From positions 1 through 64,000 of the forward strand of contig JAYUKX010000104.1 in NCBI GenBank assembly GCA_043764095.1: DNA of 64,000 nucleotides. Reading direction: 5' to 3'. How positions within the stretch are numbered: position 1 is the first letter of the stretch; every line of letters starts with the position of its first letter. This document shows, in pieces, positions 60,140-64,000 of the stretch. The DNA is from M3007 sp043764095 (GTDB lineage: Bacteria; Bacteroidota; Bacteroidia; Chitinophagales; Saprospiraceae). The notes under the pieces are model-generated. The model worked only from the letters and a program-made list of their open reading frames with translations. It made no database searches and was not told the origin of the DNA. The translations under genes were made by a program, and so were the position numbers.

Positions 60140-61135
60140 TCAACGCAACCATTTTACCATATTCGGGAACGTCGCATCTGCCATACCCATCCAAGTCAAT
60201 AGTGGTAATCCGAGGTAATTACCGGAAGTAAAGTTGTCGATATGCCAATCACTCGCACCTTTATAACCGAATGGATGAAAAACGACCTTTTCTTTTAGTC
60301 CAATGGCTTTTAGTGCTGCAAAAGACCACAGAATAGCCGTAATTTCTTCGCCCAGGGCCTTATTGGTATCGTTGTCTTTTATGATATTGCCACCCAAACT
60401 TGGTCGCTCGTCGGCTGGTGTCACCGCAATATGCCCTGCTTCATGCAACAGATCGCCGGGGTATTGGAGTTGAGCAAGGTCGATTTTTAAAACGCCATTT
60501 TGGATAGTGATACCCGGCAAAAAAGTATCTTGATCGAGTGTTTCAAACGCCGTTTCGATACCAATTTCGTTTAAAAAACGGGTAATTCTACTCGTAATAA
60601 GGATATTTTCCAACCATTCGTTCATTAGGCAGTCCACGACTAAATGTATCCGCGCTTCAGGGCTATTATTTTCAACGCTGTGCGTTTTGGTAAAATCGGC
60701 GTACCAAAATTCGCCTACCTGCATGGGTACACGCTTATGATCGACCCAGAAAAATACTTGATCGTTGGTTTGGATCGGAATATGCAACCGTATTTCCTCG
60801 GCCATATCGTCCGAATGTTCCAAAATACGTGCACCTGCGCCCAAAAGCATCAATCTTGCTGCGCCTACTGGGCATTGTAACTGCTCCAATACCTGTTTAA
60901 AATAAGTACAGCGTTCTAGTATAGGCGTATTTTTGAAACTATTATTATGTTCGTTGATTGGTACAGCATGAACCACTAAGGGATGGCCACCTACGGCACG
61001 CAGCGGAACAAGTGCCCATTCGCCTTCATATTCGTCGTTGCGGTAGTGCCCAATCCATTCTTCGGATTGCACTTTACGGAGGTCTGATTGCAGTAATTCG
61101 GGATCAAAAGAAAAAGGGAGGCGCAGTGCGGTCAT
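60140..61135 (-). CDS. Aspartyl/asparaginyl beta-hydroxylase-like protein with HEAGH domain
   Basis: The start is placed at 61135 (MTALRLPFSFDPELLQSDLR); seven upstream codons are open. Residues 1-190 are a cupin-like 2-oxoglutarate hydroxylase domain: ILEHSDDMAEEIRLHIPIQT and FTKTHSVENNSPEARIHLVV give the Fe ligands H, D and H. Residues about 200-331 add a different domain with LLHEAGHIAVTP, an HExxH-like zinc motif, and a conserved GEEITAILWSFAALKAIGL helix. The pairing is unusual; the substrate is unknown. Confidence 0.8.
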   Translation of the reverse strand: MTALRLPFSFDPELLQSDLRKVQSEEWIGHYRNDEYEGEWALVPLRAVGGHPLVVHAVPINEHNNSFKNTPILERCTYFKQVLEQLQCPVGAARLMLLGAGARILEHSDDMAEEIRLHIPIQTNDQVFFWVDHKRVPMQVGEFWYADFTKTHSVENNSPEARIHLVVDCLMNEWLENILITSRITRFLNEIGIETAFETLDQDTFLPGITIQNGVLKIDLAQLQYPGDLLHEAGHIAVTPADERPSLGGNIIKDNDTNKALGEEITAILWSFAALKAIGLKEKVVFHPFGYKGASDWHIDNFTSGNYLGLPLLTWMGMADATFPNMVKWLR

Positions 61136-61172
61136 AATTAAGGGTGGGTAAGGCATTTGGGTATGCTTGCTG

Positions 61173-61180
61173 CAAATATA
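61173..61180 (-). promoter_or_regulatory. -7 element of the hydroxylase-like gene
   Basis: The minus strand reads TATATTTG, matching TAnnTTTG, 38 bp before the start at 61135. Confidence 0.45.
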
Positions 61181-61289
61181 AAGACAAAACCGCTCAACTA
61201 TGGTAGTTGAAAGAGGGCAAATGATAAAAAACAGGTATTTCTACGTGGTAAATGAGTACTTAAATGCCTATTTCAACATAAGCACTTGG

Positions 61290-61535
61290 TTAGTGCGAAT
61301 GGGAGGCAAACGACCAAATTGCAAAAAAGAAGATGCCTGCACTGATCAAAAGAGCCGCAAAAACACCGTAAGCGTACATGTTTGCTTTTTTCCACAAAAA
61401 AACGCCGCCTACTAGTGCTACCAATCCCATGACGAGGTATACGTTGATGCTCATACGATCCAGCATAACATATTCAACAAATAAAGTGGCACTGCACGAG
61501 AGCATTAATTTTGCTAAATCGGGAATATTTTCCAT
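61290..61535 (-). CDS. Small membrane protein, hypothetical
   Basis: The start is placed at 61535 (MENIPDLAKLMLSCSATLFV), as the codons before it run into the repeat element. The 81-residue product has up to three hydrophobic stretches (PDLAKLMLSCSATLFVEYVM, VYLVMGLVALVGGVFLW, YGVFAALLISAGIFFFAIWS). No family is recognised. Element copy B lies 26 bp before the start codon. Confidence 0.65.
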   Translation of the reverse strand: MENIPDLAKLMLSCSATLFVEYVMLDRMSINVYLVMGLVALVGGVFLWKKANMYAYGVFAALLISAGIFFFAIWSFASHSH

Positions 61536-61561
61536 GTTTATAGAATTTAAATTATTATTCG

Positions 61562-61722
61562 TAAGTATTTGGACATAATTAATTGCAGAAATGAACGCAG
61601 GTATTTTTCGTCCAGACAAGCCATTTTTTCGTTAGATAGCAGCGCTATCTAACGAAAAAATGGCGCAGTATGGGCGGAAAAGATCAAGTTCAAAATGATA
61701 ATTAATTGTGTCCAAATACTTA
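61562..61722 (-). repeat. Palindromic element copy B (161 bp, MITE-like)
   Basis: The ends TAAGTATTTGGACATAATTA and TAATTGTGTCCAAATACTTA are inverted copies over about 22 bp. The core holds a perfect 20-bp inverted repeat (CCATTTTTTCGTTAGATAGC, 3-nt loop, then its complement) at about 61620-61662. GCAGGTATTTTTCG and GGCGGAAAAGATCAAG flank it. It is the best-preserved copy and the reference for the family; E1, E2 and E3 share its core and flank motifs but not its outer arms. It lies 26 bp before the start codon of the gene at 61290. Confidence 0.85.
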
Positions 61723-61734
61723 TATGTCATTGTT

Positions 61735-62745
61735 TTAGCCATACAACCGCAAATATGCCTGCGCCGTTTCGTTCATTGTAAAAGGAATATTGGGCTTGTC
61801 CAACAATGGTGCATCCAGCGCATGAAGTACCTCGATGCTCAATTCCTTTGGTGTTCGGCCCAGTTGATCCACCAGTTGTGGCGCAATCCCCACGGGCGTA
61901 CTCACCACTCGGCAACCATTCATAGCAGCCTCTGTTAAAACAAAACCAAAGGATTCAAAATGGGCTGTATGCAAAAAGACTTTTGCTGCTCGCATCCGCT
62001 CGAGTACCTGCGGGCGGGGTAATGATCCGCGCAAAAGTACAATATTTTCCAATCCATACTGCTGAATGCGCTGTTCTAAAATAGGTTTTTCCATACCGGT
62101 ACCTATCAATTCCGCGCGAAGATCCGGTTTAGATTCAGCGACTGCGGCCACCACTTGCAACCAAAGTGTCCAGTTTTTAACGGAAATAAGAGAGCCGCAT
62201 CCTAATATATCCAATGGCCGTTGCGCTGGCAAATACCCCCCCACCCCCTGCCCCCAAGGAATGATACAGGCTGCGCGATAACCTGTTGTTTTTTGGAATA
62301 CCGCACTATGAAAATCGGAGAGCGCCACTAAGGAAGCCGGGTGATGTGCGCGCAAGAAATGGCGGTAGCGGTTACTCGGTAGCACATCTTGCCCCATCAG
62401 AGTGGTATAATGTGGAATACCCCATTTTTTGCTCAAGTGCTGACCAATTAACCAGCATGGCCCCAGCCAAAAACTATGAATTATATCAAATTTTTGTTGC
62501 GTATTAGCCCATTCCGCATAACGCTTTGCACGTATCCGATTGAACCAGCGCAACTGTCCATTTCCGGAGAAAACGGGTATTTTATTCCATTGGTATTCGC
62601 CGCCACGGAAAGGGTAATCAAGTGTAATAATTTGTAAATCAATGTCTTGCGCGACAAGTTCGCTTGCTAATAATTGTAGCGGAGGAATACAGTTTAAATC
62701 GTTTTCGTCGGCTGCAAAACCGGGACTTAGCCAAAGTACGCGCAT
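61735..62745 (-). CDS. GT4-type glycosyltransferase
   Basis: The 336-residue protein begins MRVLWLSPGFAADENDLNCI and has the two Rossmann-like domains of GT-B enzymes. The C-terminal nucleotide-sugar site is ILRGSLPRPQVLERMRAAKV, VFLHTAHFESFGFVLTEAAM and NGCRVVSTPVGIAPQLVDQL (the ESFG..L.EAM motif). It probably builds a cell-surface glycan; donor and acceptor are not evident. The 12 bp before it are the end of the repeat copy B. Confidence 0.9.
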   Translation of the reverse strand: MRVLWLSPGFAADENDLNCIPPLQLLASELVAQDIDLQIITLDYPFRGGEYQWNKIPVFSGNGQLRWFNRIRAKRYAEWANTQQKFDIIHSFWLGPCWLIGQHLSKKWGIPHYTTLMGQDVLPSNRYRHFLRAHHPASLVALSDFHSAVFQKTTGYRAACIIPWGQGVGGYLPAQRPLDILGCGSLISVKNWTLWLQVVAAVAESKPDLRAELIGTGMEKPILEQRIQQYGLENIVLLRGSLPRPQVLERMRAAKVFLHTAHFESFGFVLTEAAMNGCRVVSTPVGIAPQLVDQLGRTPKELSIEVLHALDAPLLDKPNIPFTMNETAQAYLRLYG

Positions 62746-62797
62746 GATGTGCTGTTGTTGCTAACTGTTTGTGATACGTGTACCAGATAAAGAAATG

Positions 62798-63310
62798 TTA
62801 TTTTACCTCTTTGCGCAACTGCTCAACAAATGATATTTTAATGCTAAATATACGGCCGATGTGTTCGTCGCTTAGCATTGGATTTTTAGCCATGTAGAGT
62901 AGTAATATTTCTTTCCTACCTATTATTTTTCTAACCTTTTCCATACCTTCTACGATACCCAATTCGCGCCCTTTTATAAAATGTTTTGCTGAAAACTCGG
63001 GCATTTTATGCAATAACGATCCTTTTTCTTTGTGATTGGGATCATTCGCTATTCTTCTCAAACGCTTAACAGACACAGTCTTAATATTGAGCATAGCAGC
63101 AATTTCTTTATCGCTCTCTATTGGGTTCTCAGTAATATAGTCAAGTTGCATTTTTTCTATACCTTTTTCAATACCCTCTGCTTTACCCTTTTTAAAAGCA
63201 TCATCTGTGAATTGTTGAATCAAAGGACGGAAGTACTCTAGTTCTTCTTGAGTAAATTCACTTTCCTGATTATTTTCTTTCGTGTCATCGAATTGTGATA
63301 CTTGTACCAT
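62798..63310 (-). CDS. Rpn/PD-(D/E)XK transposase-related fragment
   Basis: The 170-residue protein lacks the nuclease core. Its N-terminus (MVQVSQFDDTKENNQESEFT) aligns with an internal part of the gene at 63416 (MVHVSQTVNKKAKNYKKELT). FTQEELEYFRPLIQQFTDDAFKKGKAEG and the repeated [L/I]xYMAKNPM(L/Q)SD..I..IF.I..SFVEQLRK tail match the C-terminal regulatory part of the family. It carries two tandem copies of that tail-type segment (residues 60-95 and 125-168). It is likely a partial duplication of the neighbour. Confidence 0.65.
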   Translation of the reverse strand: MVQVSQFDDTKENNQESEFTQEELEYFRPLIQQFTDDAFKKGKAEGIEKGIEKMQLDYITENPIESDKEIAAMLNIKTVSVKRLRRIANDPNHKEKGSLLHKMPEFSAKHFIKGRELGIVEGMEKVRKIIGRKEILLLYMAKNPMLSDEHIGRIFSIKISFVEQLRKEVK

Positions 63311-63415
63311 ATAAAAGAATGTTATTTTGACTTACTATATTATAATGCGAGTACTTAGGCTCGCTTAGCCTCTTATTTTCGGCCATGCGAGTTTTAAATG
63401 TAGGAATCAATAATC

Positions 63416-64000
63416 TTATTTTGCCATTTTTCGCAACTGCTCAACAAACGAAACTGCAACTTCAAAAATATCCGCAATTTGTTTATCGCTCTGCATTGGA
63501 TTTTTAGTGATATAAGCGAGTAATACTTCGGCTTTACCCTCTTCCTTACCTTTTTTAAACGAATCCACTAGAAATTCTGGAAGAAAAGGCAATAAACTCT
63601 GCTCTTCTGGAGTGAGTTCCTTTTTATAATTCTTTGCCTTTTTGTTAACTGTTTGTGATACGTGTACCATATAAAAAAATGTTGCTTGTACAATAATGTT
63701 TAAAGGAAATGTTTTTACTGTTTGTGCTGCAAAAATAATGACTTTTTTCCAATGTTCTGCCAAATATTTTTCATTTCTCGAGTATTTGAAAGCCAAAAAA
63801 ATATTCTTGAGATCTACGAATTGGATAGCCTCTATTTCGCTGTCCTTTAAATGCGAAATATCCAATATAACATAATCGAATGAAGGGACATACTTCAACA
63901 AATTTTTAGGTGCTTTTGGGAAAAGTGTAGCCGGCGTTTCTTTTTCCAAAGCCGCGCTGCCGTGGTAAATTAATATTGGAATGGTCAATGCCAACTCCTT
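63416..64000 (-). CDS. Rpn/PD-(D/E)XK nuclease family transposase-like protein, 5' end outside the window
   Basis: The frame is open to the right edge, so the N-terminal part with the nuclease core is not seen. The visible C-terminal about 192 residues contain ALTIPILIYHGSAALEKE (the IYHG motif of the family), then LDISHLKDSEIEAIQFVDLK and the final helices KKELTPEEQSLLPFLPEFLV and KNPMQSDKQIADIFEVAVSF. Family members are Rpn-like DNA recombination-promoting or mobile-element-related nucleases. Confidence 0.75.
   Translation of the reverse strand, partial: KELALTIPILIYHGSAALEKETPATLFPKAPKNLLKYVPSFDYVILDISHLKDSEIEAIQFVDLKNIFLAFKYSRNEKYLAEHWKKVIIFAAQTVKTFPLNIIVQATFFYMVHVSQTVNKKAKNYKKELTPEEQSLLPFLPEFLVDSFKKGKEEGKAEVLLAYITKNPMQSDKQIADIFEVAVSFVEQLRKMAK

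Overview
The window looks like a chromosomal segment of a Bacteroidota bacterium, probably near the Saprospiraceae. The reasons are the TAnnTTTG-type -7 promoter elements upstream of many genes, a type IX secretion C-terminal sorting domain, the L17 and S3 proteins with long tails, cry-DASH and TPR-CHAT genes, and an ECF sigma factor family typical of that phylum. No plasmid, phage or CRISPR signature was seen.

Layout. 173-2666: two secreted or lipid-anchored proteins on the minus strand. 3387-19943: a near-uninterrupted minus-strand ribosomal super-operon (S10, spc and alpha clusters: rpsJ to rplQ, with secY, map, infA and rpoA), ending in a terminator and followed by tRNA-Ala(GGC). 20.0-28.9 kb: polyphosphate kinase PPK2, a T9SS-sorted protein, a Dabb lipoprotein, polyphosphate glucokinase, pdxA, leucyl aminopeptidase and a membrane protein. 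28.9-38.9 kb: a coiled-coil secreted protein, a DinB/YfiT protein with an AT-hook-like tail, cry-DASH, a KirBac potassium channel, a DoxX protein, a large membrane protein, a DUF4159 protein and RsmI. 39.1-48.4 kb: a GH140-like glycosidase, the Ro60 locus, a GH95 fucosidase-like enzyme and a DUF1963 protein. 48.7-58.1 kb: a DnaJ-like membrane protein, a TPR-CHAT protein, an anti-sigma-like protein, an ECF sigma factor, a BamA/TamA-like outer-membrane protein and a membrane protein. 58.1-64 kb: an M1-type peptidase, an Asp/Asn hydroxylase-like protein, a GT4 glycosyltransferase and two Rpn/PD-(D/E)XK transposase-related genes, the last running off the right edge.

The most interesting region is 41083-44724. 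A WYL-domain regulator is divergent from a TROVE/Ro60 protein gene, with a palindromic operator candidate between them. Immediately 3' of Ro60 lies a gene-free 0.75-kb stretch that I read as an array of four Y-RNA-like RNAs. All four share a GYCGTAG...ATACTTC signature. The first two are near-identical 71-nt RNAs with no tRNA-like part. The last two carry circularly permuted tRNA-like modules (T arm, closed acceptor stem, then D arm) and lack an anticodon arm. An intrinsic terminator closes the array. Y RNAs with tRNA-like modules next to bacterial Ro60 are known; a four-member array mixing two architectures, paired with a WYL regulator, is what deserves study.

A second unexpected layer is a family of about 161-164 bp long-palindrome elements (plus one 210-bp variant). 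They share a core hairpin but have different self-complementary outer arms. Each complete copy lies within about 50 bp upstream of a start codon, including the start codon of Ro60.
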